Below, in pieces: positions 8,069 through 15,752 of a stretch of 64,000 bases of DNA. The position numbers and the translations under genes were made by a program. Below the pieces are notes generated by a model. The model saw only the letters and a list, made by a program, of their open reading frames with translations. It had not been told where the DNA came from and searched no databases. The DNA lies in contig NZ_LAJC01000011.1 in assembly GCF_000981225.1 (NCBI RefSeq), positions 37,762 to 101,761 on the forward strand. The letters are read 5' to 3'. The stretch is from Allosalinactinospora lopnorensis (lineage in GTDB: Bacteria; Actinomycetota; Actinomycetes; Streptosporangiales; Streptosporangiaceae). Positions within the stretch are counted from its first letter, which is position 1, and each line of letters begins with the position of its first letter.

Positions 8069-9244
8069 ATGACCGACGTATTGGTGCTGGACGCGGTCCG
8101 CACCCCCTTCGGGAAGTACGGCGGCGCGCTCGCCGGGATCCGGCCCGACGACCTCGCCGCCCACGTCGTCAGCGGCCTCGTGGCGCGCTCCCCCGACCTC
8201 GACCCCGCATATGTCGACGACGTCTATTTCGGCGACGCCAACGGTGCGGGAGAGGACAACCGCAATGTGGCGCGCATGGCGGCGCTGCTCGCCGGCCTGC
8301 CCACCTCCGTCCCCGGCGCGACACTGAACCGGCTCTGCGGCTCGGGCCTGGAGGCCGCGATCGCCGCCAACCGCGCTGTGGCCGTGGGCGACGCGTCCCT
8401 GGTCCTCGCCGGGGGCGTGGAGTCGATGAGCCGCGCACCGTGGGTACTGCAGAAGCCGGGCAAGGGGTTCCCCGCCGGGCACGAGACACTGCACTCCACC
8501 ACCCTGGGCTGGCGGATGGTCAATCCCCGGATGCCCGGGGAGTGGACGGCCTCGCTGGGCGAATCCACCGAGCAGATCGCCGAGCTCTACGGGATCGGCC
8601 GCGAGGAGCAGGACGAGTTCGCCCTGGCCAGCCACACCAACGCCGCGGCCGCATGGGAGAAGGGTGTCTACGACGCCGAGATCGTGCCGGTGCCCGGCGT
8701 CGAGCTGCGGCGCGACGAGAGCATCCGGGAGACGTCGCCGGAGAAGCTCGCCGGGCTGAAGCCGGCGTTCCGGCCCGACGGTACGGTCACCGCGGGCAAC
8801 TCCTCCCCGCTCAACGACGGCGCCGCGGCGGTACTCATCGGCGACGAGGCGGCCGCCGACGCCACCGGACGCGAACCGCTGGCCCGCATCGTCAGTCGGG
8901 GCGTGGCCGCGATCGAGCCGCACCGGTTCGGGATCGGGCCCGTCGAGGCCGCGGAGACCGCACTGCGCCGCGCGCGTATCGGCTGGGACGACCTGTCGGT
9001 CGTCGAACTCAACGAGGCCTTCGCCGCCCAGTCGCTGGCCTGCCTGAAGCTCTGGCCGGAACTGGACCCGGCGATCGTCAACCCCAACGGCGGCGCGATC
9101 GCCATCGGCCACCCGCTGGGCGCCTCCGGGGCCCGGATCCTGGGTTCGCTCGCCCATGAGCTGCGCCGGAGGGGCGGCGGCTGGGGGCTCGCCGCCATCT
9201 GCATCGGCGTCGGCCAGGGCCTGGCCGTCGTGCTGCACGCCTGA
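8069..9244 (+). CDS. pcaF: 3-oxoadipyl-CoA thiolase
   Basis: Thiolase of 391 residues that cleaves 3-oxoadipyl-CoA to succinyl-CoA and acetyl-CoA, the last step of the pathway. The nucleophilic Cys is in LNRLCGSGLEA, the catalytic His in AIAIGHPLGASGA and the second Cys in AICIGVGQGLAVVL. I prefer the ATG at 8069 (MTDVLVLDAVRTPFG), the usual thiolase N-terminus, over the ATG six codons upstream at 8051; neither has a strong ribosome site. A general acetyl-CoA acetyltransferase would look similar; its place between pcaIJ and pcaHG decides the call. Confidence 0.9.
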   Translation: MTDVLVLDAVRTPFGKYGGALAGIRPDDLAAHVVSGLVARSPDLDPAYVDDVYFGDANGAGEDNRNVARMAALLAGLPTSVPGATLNRLCGSGLEAAIAANRAVAVGDASLVLAGGVESMSRAPWVLQKPGKGFPAGHETLHSTTLGWRMVNPRMPGEWTASLGESTEQIAELYGIGREEQDEFALASHTNAAAAWEKGVYDAEIVPVPGVELRRDESIRETSPEKLAGLKPAFRPDGTVTAGNSSPLNDGAAAVLIGDEAAADATGREPLARIVSRGVAAIEPHRFGIGPVEAAETALRRARIGWDDLSVVELNEAFAAQSLACLKLWPELDPAIVNPNGGAIAIGHPLGASGARILGSLAHELRRRGGGWGLAAICIGVGQGLAVVLHA

Positions 9245-9253
9245 GAGGACCAT

Positions 9254-9994
9254 ATGACTACCGACTCCGCCGGCCGGGAGCGCCCGGTCCCCGGCTACCT
9301 CCGCGACCACGACGTACATCCCCCGCTGGACTACCCGGGCTATCGCAGCACCGCGCTGCGGCACCCCAAGCGGCCGCTGCAGTTGCTGCCGCACCTGCTG
9401 ACCGAGGTCACCGGCCCCCTGCTCGGAGAGGGCCGGATCGGCGAGCTCGACCACGACCTGACCCGCCAGCACGCCGGCGAGCCGCAGGGGCAGCGGATCA
9501 TCGTGCACGGCCAGGTACGCGACAGCGACGGCCGGCCCATCCCGCACACCCTGGTCGAGATCTGGCAGGCCAACGCCGGCGGCCGGTACCGCCACACCGG
9601 GGACAACTGGCCGTGCCCGCTCGACCCCAACTTCACCGGGGTGGGCCGCGCCCTGACCGACGCCGAAGGGCGGTACCGGTTCGTTACCGTCCAGCCCGGC
9701 GCCTATCCGTGGAAGAACCACGACAACGCGTGGCGGCCCGCGCACATCCACTTCTCACTGTTCGGGCGGGCCTTCACCCAGCGGCTGGTCACCCAGATGT
9801 ACTTCCCGGGCGACCCGTTGTTCTTCCAGGACCCGATGTGGAACTCGATCCCGGACGACAAGGCGCGGGAACGCCTGGTGTGCCGGTTCGACTACGAGAA
9901 CACCGAGCCCGAGTGGGCCCTGGCCTACGAATGGGACATCGTGTTGCGCGGCCGCGAGGCCACGCCGTTCGAGTCCGAGGTGGATGACGACTGA
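9254..9994 (+). CDS. pcaH: protocatechuate 3,4-dioxygenase beta subunit
   Basis: Iron-carrying beta subunit (246 residues) of the intradiol dioxygenase that opens protocatechuate to 3-carboxy-cis,cis-muconate. All four Fe(III) ligands can be placed: Tyr112 in GRYRH, Tyr151 in AYPWKN and His164/His166 in RPAHIHFS, with the same spacings as in the Pseudomonas enzyme. Start ATG at 9254 with GAGAGGACC upstream. Its stop overlaps the pcaG start by one base (TGATG). Confidence 0.93.
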   Translation: MTTDSAGRERPVPGYLRDHDVHPPLDYPGYRSTALRHPKRPLQLLPHLLTEVTGPLLGEGRIGELDHDLTRQHAGEPQGQRIIVHGQVRDSDGRPIPHTLVEIWQANAGGRYRHTGDNWPCPLDPNFTGVGRALTDAEGRYRFVTVQPGAYPWKNHDNAWRPAHIHFSLFGRAFTQRLVTQMYFPGDPLFFQDPMWNSIPDDKARERLVCRFDYENTEPEWALAYEWDIVLRGREATPFESEVDDD

Positions 9995-10569
9995 TGGCCG
10001 ATACGAGACCCTCCCCGACGACCCCCTCCCAGACGGTCGGCCCCTACCTGCACATCGGCCTGCCCTGGCCGGACGGCCCGTTCGCGGTGGCCGAGGGGAC
10101 GCCTGAGGGCTTCTGGATCTGCGGAACGCTGTACGACGGCGCGGGGCAGCCGATAGCCGACGGGCTCGTCGAAACCTGGCAGGCCGACCCGGACGGCCGG
10201 TTCGACCACCCCGACGACCCGAGGGGCGCGGTCCCGCGCCCCGGATTCCGTGGGTTCGGACGCTGCGAGACCGATGAGCGCGGCGAGTACCGCATCTTCA
10301 CGGTGAAACCGGGCCCGGTACCGGGCGCTGGGGGAACCGTCCAGGCCCCGCACATCGACGTCTCGGTGTTCGCGCGCGGCATGCTGCACCGCACCGTCAC
10401 CCGCGTCTACTTCCCGGAGGAGACCGAAGCCAACGCGGCCGACCCGGTGCTGAACGGCGTCGCCGACGACCGCGCCCGTTCCACCCTGGTCGCCGCGCCC
10501 GCCGAGGACGGCTACCGCTTCGACGTCCGACTGCAGGGGGAGGACGAGACCGTCTTCTTCGACGTCTGA
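9994..10569 (+). CDS. pcaG: protocatechuate 3,4-dioxygenase alpha subunit
   Basis: Alpha subunit (191 residues) of protocatechuate 3,4-dioxygenase. It begins with the typical PSQTVGPYLHIGL segment, keeps the intradiol fold motifs DGLVETWQADPDGRF and PHIDVSVFARGML, and ends with a short VRLQGEDETVFFDV tail. It lacks the full set of iron ligands, as alpha subunits do. Coupled to pcaH through a one-base stop/start overlap. Confidence 0.92.
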   Translation: MADTRPSPTTPSQTVGPYLHIGLPWPDGPFAVAEGTPEGFWICGTLYDGAGQPIADGLVETWQADPDGRFDHPDDPRGAVPRPGFRGFGRCETDERGEYRIFTVKPGPVPGAGGTVQAPHIDVSVFARGMLHRTVTRVYFPEETEANAADPVLNGVADDRARSTLVAAPAEDGYRFDVRLQGEDETVFFDV

Positions 10570-10640
10570 GGCCGGGGCGCCGGGCCGTGGACCGGCGAAG
10601 GAGGCGCAGGCGCACGAGAAGGGGCCGGAGAGGGGAGACG

Positions 10641-12025
10641 ATGACCGGGCTGTTCAGCGGCGTCTTCGCGCACGGCGGGATCGGGGACGAGGTCGGCGAC
10701 GCGGCCTGGCTCCGGGCGCTGCTCGACGCCGAGGCCGCGCTGGCGCGCGCCCACGCCGCGCCGGGCTGATCGACCCCGCGCACGCCGAGGCGATCACGGC
10801 GGCCTGCGTCGCGGAGCGCTTCGACGCGAGCACGCTCGCAAGCGCCTCGGCGGCCTCGGGCAACCCGGTGGTTCCGCTCGCCAGGGAGCTCACCCGGGCC
10901 GTCGGCGGCGATGCCGCGCGCCACGTGCATCTCGGGGCGACCAGCCAGGACATCATGGACACCGCGGCGATGCTGGTGAGCCGGCGCGCGGGAGCGGTGA
11001 TCAGGGCGGACGCCGACATCGTCTGCGCGGCCCTCGCCGCGCTGAGCGGTGAGCACCGCGCGACGATCATGGCCGGGCGCACCCTGCTGCAGCAGGCGCT
11101 GCCGACCACGTTCGGCGCGGTCGCCGCCGGCTGGCTCAACGGGGTGGGCACGGCGGCTCAGGCACTCGACGAGGTGATCGAGCACCGCACCGCCGCGCAA
11201 CTCGGCGGGGCGGCGGGGACCCTGGCCTCCCTGGAGGGACGCGGACCGGCCGTGGCGGCGGCGTTCGCCGACGAACTGGGGCTGGCCGAGCCCGTACTGC
11301 CCTGGCACACCGACCGCGGCCCGATCGTCGAACTGGCCGGGGCGCTGGCCCGCGTGTGCGGGGCGACCGGCAAGATCGCGGGCGACATCGCGCTGCTCGC
11401 CCAGACCGAGGTCGGTGAAGCGACCGAGGAGGGCGGGGCCGGGGTCGGCGGCTCCTCCACGCTGCCGCACAAGCGCAACACGATCGCCGCGGTGTCGGCC
11501 CTCGGCTGCGCCGAACAGGCGCCCGGCCTGGCGTCGACGCTGTTCGCGGCCCAGGTGCAGCAGCACCAGCGCGCGGCGGGACCGTGGCACGCCGAGTGGC
11601 TCCCGCTGAGCCGCCTGCTGGGTGTCACGGGGTCGGCCGTTGCCTGGCTGCGCACCTCCCTCGAACGCCTCGCGGTGCATCCCGAGCGGATGCGCGCCAA
11701 CCTCGACCTGACGGACGGATTCCCGCTCGCCGAGCGCGTCACCACCGACCTCGCCGGCGAGCTGGGCCGGCTGCCCGCCCACGAGCTGGTGCAGTCGGCA
11801 TGCCAGGAGGCCGCGGACAGCGGACGCGCCCTGGCCGAGGTGCTGACCGAACGCCTCCAGGGCAGGCGCACCGGGTCCGAGATCGCCTCGCTGCTCGACC
11901 CCGCCGGATACCTTGGTGCCACCGGCGCCTTCGTGGACCGGGCGCTCGCGGCGCACGCGGAGCGCACCGCGCGGCGCGGCACCGGGCCGGCAGGTGACCC
12001 CGCAAGGAACAGGAGCAGGACGTGA
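10641..12025 (+). pseudogene. pcaB: 3-carboxy-cis,cis-muconate cycloisomerase, frame broken by one missing base
   Basis: Aspartase/fumarase-superfamily enzyme turning 3-carboxymuconate into 4-carboxymuconolactone. The ATG at 10641 (behind GGAGAGGGGAG) gives MTGLFSGVFAHGGIGDEVGD and runs to ARAHAAPG, then meets TGA at 10767. The family sequence (GLIDPAHAEAITAA, then TSQDIMDTA and the signature GGSSTLPHKRN) continues in the next frame to 12025. Adding one base within 10752-10764 restores a single frame of about 461 codons, the normal size. The broken gene sits in an otherwise complete operon, so a base-calling error is more likely than a null mutation. Downstream it overlaps pcaD by GTGA. Confidence 0.85.
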
Positions 12026-12792
12026 GCGTCGACGTGCACCATGTCGCGGACGGCCCGGCGGACGCACCCACTGTCGTACTGTCGGGGTCGCTCGGCAGCA
12101 CCCTCGACATGTGGGGACCCCAGGTGGCCGCCCTGACCCCGGAGTTCCGGCTGATCCGCTACGACCTCCGCGGCCACGGCAAGTCGCCGGTCCCCGATGG
12201 GCCCTATTCGATCGCCGACCTCGGCGGGGACGTGCTGCGGCTCCTGGACCGCCTCGGCGCCGACCGCGTGCACTTCGCCGGCCTGTCGATCGGCGGGATG
12301 ATCGGCATGTGGCTGGCCGCGCACGCCCCTGACCGGATCGACCGGCTCGCCCTGCTGTGCACGTCGGCCCGGCTCGGCCCGCCCGAGGGCTGGGCGCAGC
12401 GGGCGGCGGTGGTGCGCGAGGAGGGCGCCGGAGCGGTCGCCGCCGGCGTAACGCAGCGCTGGTTCACCCCCGGCTTCGCCGAGCGGGAGCCGGAGGCCGC
12501 CGAACGGATGCGGGCCATGGTCGCGAGCAGCTCCAGCGAGGGGTACGCCGGCTGCTGCGCCGCCATCGAGCACATGGACCTGCGCCCCGAACTGCCCCGG
12601 ATCGCCGCGCCGACCCTGGTGGTCGCGGGCGCCCACGACCCGGCGACCCCGCCCGAGCACGCCGAGCGGATCGCCGGCGGGATCAGCGGGGCGCGGCTGC
12701 GGGTCCTGGACGGCGCGGCCCACCTGGCGAGCTGGGAACGCGCCGACCAGGTCAACGAACTGCTGCGGGAGCACTTCGCCGGGCGCCCCTAA
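12022..12792 (+). CDS. pcaD: 3-oxoadipate enol-lactonase
   Basis: Alpha/beta hydrolase of 256 residues that opens 3-oxoadipate enol-lactone. The nucleophile elbow is GLSIGGMIG (Ser about residue 94); the acid is probably the Asp of GAHDPATP and the base the His of DGAAHLASWE. Start GTG at 12022 overlaps the pcaB stop. In many actinomycetes this enzyme is the N-terminal half of a PcaL fusion with PcaC; here it stops with its own TAA 56 bases before a separate pcaC. Confidence 0.9.
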   Translation: MSVDVHHVADGPADAPTVVLSGSLGSTLDMWGPQVAALTPEFRLIRYDLRGHGKSPVPDGPYSIADLGGDVLRLLDRLGADRVHFAGLSIGGMIGMWLAAHAPDRIDRLALLCTSARLGPPEGWAQRAAVVREEGAGAVAAGVTQRWFTPGFAEREPEAAERMRAMVASSSSEGYAGCCAAIEHMDLRPELPRIAAPTLVVAGAHDPATPPEHAERIAGGISGARLRVLDGAAHLASWERADQVNELLREHFAGRP

Positions 12793-12848
12793 CCGGACGG
12801 GACGGCGCCCGCGATCCGCGGCGAAGCACGAGACACGAGGACGATGTG

Positions 12849-13250
12849 ATGAGCAGCCACGACACCGGTTCCCAGGAGGCGGCGCGGTACGCGGCGGGGA
12901 TGAAGGTGCGGCGCGAGGTGCTCGGGGATGAACACGTCAACCGCGCCGAGGCGAGGAAGACACCGTTCACCGAGCCGTTCCAGGACCTGATCACCCGCTA
13001 CGCCTGGGGGGACGTCTGGACCCGGCCGGGGCTGGACCGCCGGACGCGCAGCTGCATGGTGCTGACCGCGCTCGTCGCCAAAGGACACTGGGAAGAGCTG
13101 GCCATGCACGTGCGGGCCGCCCTGCGCAACGGCCTGACCGCCGACGAGATCCAGGAGGTCTTCCTGCAGGCCGCGATCTACTGCGGTGTTCCGGCCGCGA
13201 ATAAGGCGTTCGCCGTGGCCCAGGAGGTGCTGGCCGAGGCCGACGGCTGA
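12849..13250 (+). CDS. pcaC: 4-carboxymuconolactone decarboxylase
   Basis: Small AhpD-fold decarboxylase (133 residues) making 3-oxoadipate enol-lactone. Typical segments are GMKVRREVLGDEHVNRA at the start, DLITRYAWGDVWTRPGLD and the GHWEELAMHVRAALRNG helix. The ATG at 12849 has GAGGAC eight bases upstream. Its frame is open back into pcaD, so one additional base would fuse the two genes into a PcaL-like protein. The linker codons look non-coding and the ribosome site is good, so I call two genes. In pathway order it acts before PcaD. Confidence 0.9.
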   Translation: MSSHDTGSQEAARYAAGMKVRREVLGDEHVNRAEARKTPFTEPFQDLITRYAWGDVWTRPGLDRRTRSCMVLTALVAKGHWEELAMHVRAALRNGLTADEIQEVFLQAAIYCGVPAANKAFAVAQEVLAEADG

Positions 13251-13288
13251 TCCGGACGACAGGACCACACGAGAAGGACCGAGAACCC

Positions 13289-14464
13289 ATGCGTACCCAG
13301 GTTGCCATCATCGGTGCCGGCCCTGCCGGCCTGTTCCTCTCCCACCTTCTGCACCTGCAGGGCGTCGACTCCGTGGTCGTGGAGCGTCGCGACCGCGCCT
13401 ACTGCGAGCAGCGGCAGCGCGCCGGCGTGGTGGAGCACGGGGTCGCCGAGGCACTGCGGGCCTCGGGCGTGGGCGAGCGGATGGACCGCGAGGGGTTCGC
13501 GCACGACGGTATCGAGCTGCGCTTCGACCGCCGATCGCACCGGATCGACTTCCCGGCCCTGACCGGCCGCAACGTCATGATCTACGCGCAGACCGAGATC
13601 GTGAAGGACTTGATCGCGCGGCGGCTGGCCGACGGCGGCCGGCTGCTGTTCGAGGCCGAGGCCGGCGCGATCGAGGGCACCGAGACCGAGCGCCCCAGGG
13701 TGCGCTTCACCCATGCCGGGGCCGAGGAGGTCCTGGAGTGCGACTATGTGGCCGCCTGCGACGGCTTCCACGGGATCGGCCGGGCGGCGATGCCCGGCGG
13801 CGCCGCCCGCACCTTCGAGAAGGTCTACCCGTTCGGCTGGCTGGGCATCCTGGCCGACGTCGCGCCGTCCTGTGACGAGCTGATCTACGCGCACTCCGAT
13901 CGCGGCTTCGCGCTGCACAGCATGCGCTCGGAAACGGTCAGCCGCCTCTACCTCCAGGTGCCCGCGGACACCGATCCGCGCAACTGGTCCGACGAGCGGA
14001 TCTGGGACGAGCTCGCCGCGCGGTTCGAGCTGCGCGACAGCGACTGGGAGCTGAAGCGCGGCCCCATCACCGACAAGGCGGTGACACCGATGCGCAGCTT
14101 CGTCACCGAGCCGATGCGCCACGGGCGGCTCTTCCTGGCGGGCGACGCCGCGCACATCGTGCCGCCCACCGGCGCCAAGGGCCTGAACCTGGCCCTGCAC
14201 GACGTCGCGCTGCTCGCCGACGCCCTCACCGCCTGGCACGGCAAGGGCGACACCTCGCTGCTCGACGAGTACTCGGCCACCGCGCTGCGGCGGGTCTGGC
14301 GTGCCGAGCACTTCTCGTACTGGATGACCACACTGCTGCACACCCGTCCGGACGGCGACGCGTTCGACCGCCGGCTGCAGCTCGCGCACCTGCACCACAT
14401 CGCCGACTTCACCGCCGCCACCACCACCCTCGCGGAGAACTACACCGGCCTGCCCCGGGTGTGA
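13289..14464 (+). CDS. pobA: 4-hydroxybenzoate 3-monooxygenase
   Basis: FAD flavoprotein hydroxylase of 391 residues converting 4-hydroxybenzoate to protocatechuate with NAD(P)H and O2. The N-terminal FAD fold reads VAIIGAGPAGLFLSHLL, a CDGFHG motif lies near residue 155 and the second FAD motif GDAAHIVPPTGAKGLNLALHD near 286. Length matches PobA (about 390). Start ATG at 13289 behind GAGAAGGACC. Last gene of the pca operon. It is the entry point that joins the aldehyde dehydrogenase of the left arm to the ring-cleavage genes. Confidence 0.93.
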   Translation: MRTQVAIIGAGPAGLFLSHLLHLQGVDSVVVERRDRAYCEQRQRAGVVEHGVAEALRASGVGERMDREGFAHDGIELRFDRRSHRIDFPALTGRNVMIYAQTEIVKDLIARRLADGGRLLFEAEAGAIEGTETERPRVRFTHAGAEEVLECDYVAACDGFHGIGRAAMPGGAARTFEKVYPFGWLGILADVAPSCDELIYAHSDRGFALHSMRSETVSRLYLQVPADTDPRNWSDERIWDELAARFELRDSDWELKRGPITDKAVTPMRSFVTEPMRHGRLFLAGDAAHIVPPTGAKGLNLALHDVALLADALTAWHGKGDTSLLDEYSATALRRVWRAEHFSYWMTTLLHTRPDGDAFDRRLQLAHLHHIADFTAATTTLAENYTGLPRV

Positions 14465-14717
14465 CACCCGGTGATCGGGCCGCCTCCGCGCCGGAAACGG
14501 CGAAAGACCGGTTTCGGCGGGGATTTCCCCGGATGACGTATTCAAGGCCGCCGGAGACGAATGGCGCGGCGCGTCATCGCCGCGTCTCCGGTCGAGCGCG
14601 GGGGCGCGCGTCCGGATATTTCGGAGCGGATATCGCCCAGACAGCCTGCGAGGACCGGCCCGGAGAATAGAATCCGGAGCATATGAGCCGGTTTCCATGC
14701 CTCAGAAGAGGACGGCG

Positions 14718-15596
14718 ATGCCCCGTTTCGAATCCCCCACATTCCTCAAGAAAATGAGCGAAAAGCACCAGAACCCCCCAGAGATCGACATGTCGAAACC
14801 GAGTATCGCCCGCGTCTACTCCTATTTCCTCGGCGGCAAGGACCACTTCCGGGTGGACCGCGAGATGGCGAACCACGCCGAGGGGGCGGTGGCGGGGGTC
14901 ACCGACCTCGTCATGGGAAACCGCGCGTTCGTGCAGCGCGCCGTCGGGTGCATGGCCGAACAGGGGATCCGCCAGTTCCTCGACATCGGCTCCGGACTGC
15001 CGACCGACAGGAACGTGCACCAGATCGCGCACCGGACCGCCCCGGAGGCCCGGGTGGTCTACGTGGACAACGACCCCATGGTCCTCGCCCACGCCCGGGC
15101 GTTCCTCGCCGACCACGGCACCACGGCCGCCATCAACGAGGACCTCACCACTCCCCGGAAGATCCTCGACGCCGAGGGGACCCGGCAACTGCTCGACCTG
15201 AACCGGCCCGTGGGCCTGGTGCTCGGCGGGGTCCTGCACCACCTGCACGACTCGGAGGAGCCGCAGCGGCTCACCCGAGAGCTGTGCGACGCGCTGGTGC
15301 CCGGCAGCCACATCGCGGTCAGCCACTTCTGCCGGCCCGACCCCGAGGAGCACCCCGCCGACGCCGAGCGCGCCGAGCGGCTGGAGCGGGCGTTCCTGGA
15401 GAAACTGGGCACCGGGCGGTGGCGCGGCCACGACGAGGTCCTCGGCGCCTTCTGCGGCTGGGAGATGCTGCCCCCGGGCCTGGTTCCGCTCGACGAGTGG
15501 CGCCCGTCGCCCGTCGGCTCCACCGGCCCCGGTTCCTACCGGATGCCCACGCGCAACCGGCGCCTCATCATCGGAGGCGTCGCGCGGAAATCGTAG
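14718..15596 (+). CDS. SAM-dependent methyltransferase, DUF574 family
   Basis: 292-residue protein of the DUF574 (Methyltransf_19) group that is expanded in filamentous actinomycetes. The N-terminal SIARVYSYFLGGKDHFRVDR is the family hallmark; the SAM-binding core follows with FLDIGSGLPT and VVYVDNDPMVLAHAR (acidic residue for the ribose) and GGVLHHLHDSE. I prefer the ATG at 14718, which has GAGGACG six bases upstream, over the one seven codons earlier. Substrate unknown; members often stand alone, as here, between pobA and an unrelated membrane protein gene. Confidence 0.85.
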   Translation: MPRFESPTFLKKMSEKHQNPPEIDMSKPSIARVYSYFLGGKDHFRVDREMANHAEGAVAGVTDLVMGNRAFVQRAVGCMAEQGIRQFLDIGSGLPTDRNVHQIAHRTAPEARVVYVDNDPMVLAHARAFLADHGTTAAINEDLTTPRKILDAEGTRQLLDLNRPVGLVLGGVLHHLHDSEEPQRLTRELCDALVPGSHIAVSHFCRPDPEEHPADAERAERLERAFLEKLGTGRWRGHDEVLGAFCGWEMLPPGLVPLDEWRPSPVGSTGPGSYRMPTRNRRLIIGGVARKS

Positions 15597-15752
15597 CGGC
15601 CTTGAGGAGATCGCTCCTTCGCCGCGTGGTGGAGGAACGGTCTCCGCACGATCGGCGGGCCTCGCCAGACCAGAAGCGGCCATATTCCCGCGCATCTCCC
15701 GCGAAGCGGTCATGCTGGAACCTTCGCGAACAGAATCGACGGGGAGCGGCCC

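Noticed and set aside
8009..9751. 580-codon open frame on the minus strand opposite pcaJ, pcaF and pcaH
   Set aside because: It mirrors the G/C third-position bias of real genes on the other strand and has no family motifs.
10397..12774. Overlapping long minus-strand frames opposite pcaB and pcaD
   Set aside because: Arg/Pro/Gly-rich shadow translation without ribosome site or conserved domains.
12780..12850. Interpretation of pcaD and pcaC as one broken pcaL gene
   Set aside because: pcaC has its own GAGGAC ribosome site and the linker codons are unlike coding sequence, but re-sequencing would settle it (kept as a finding).
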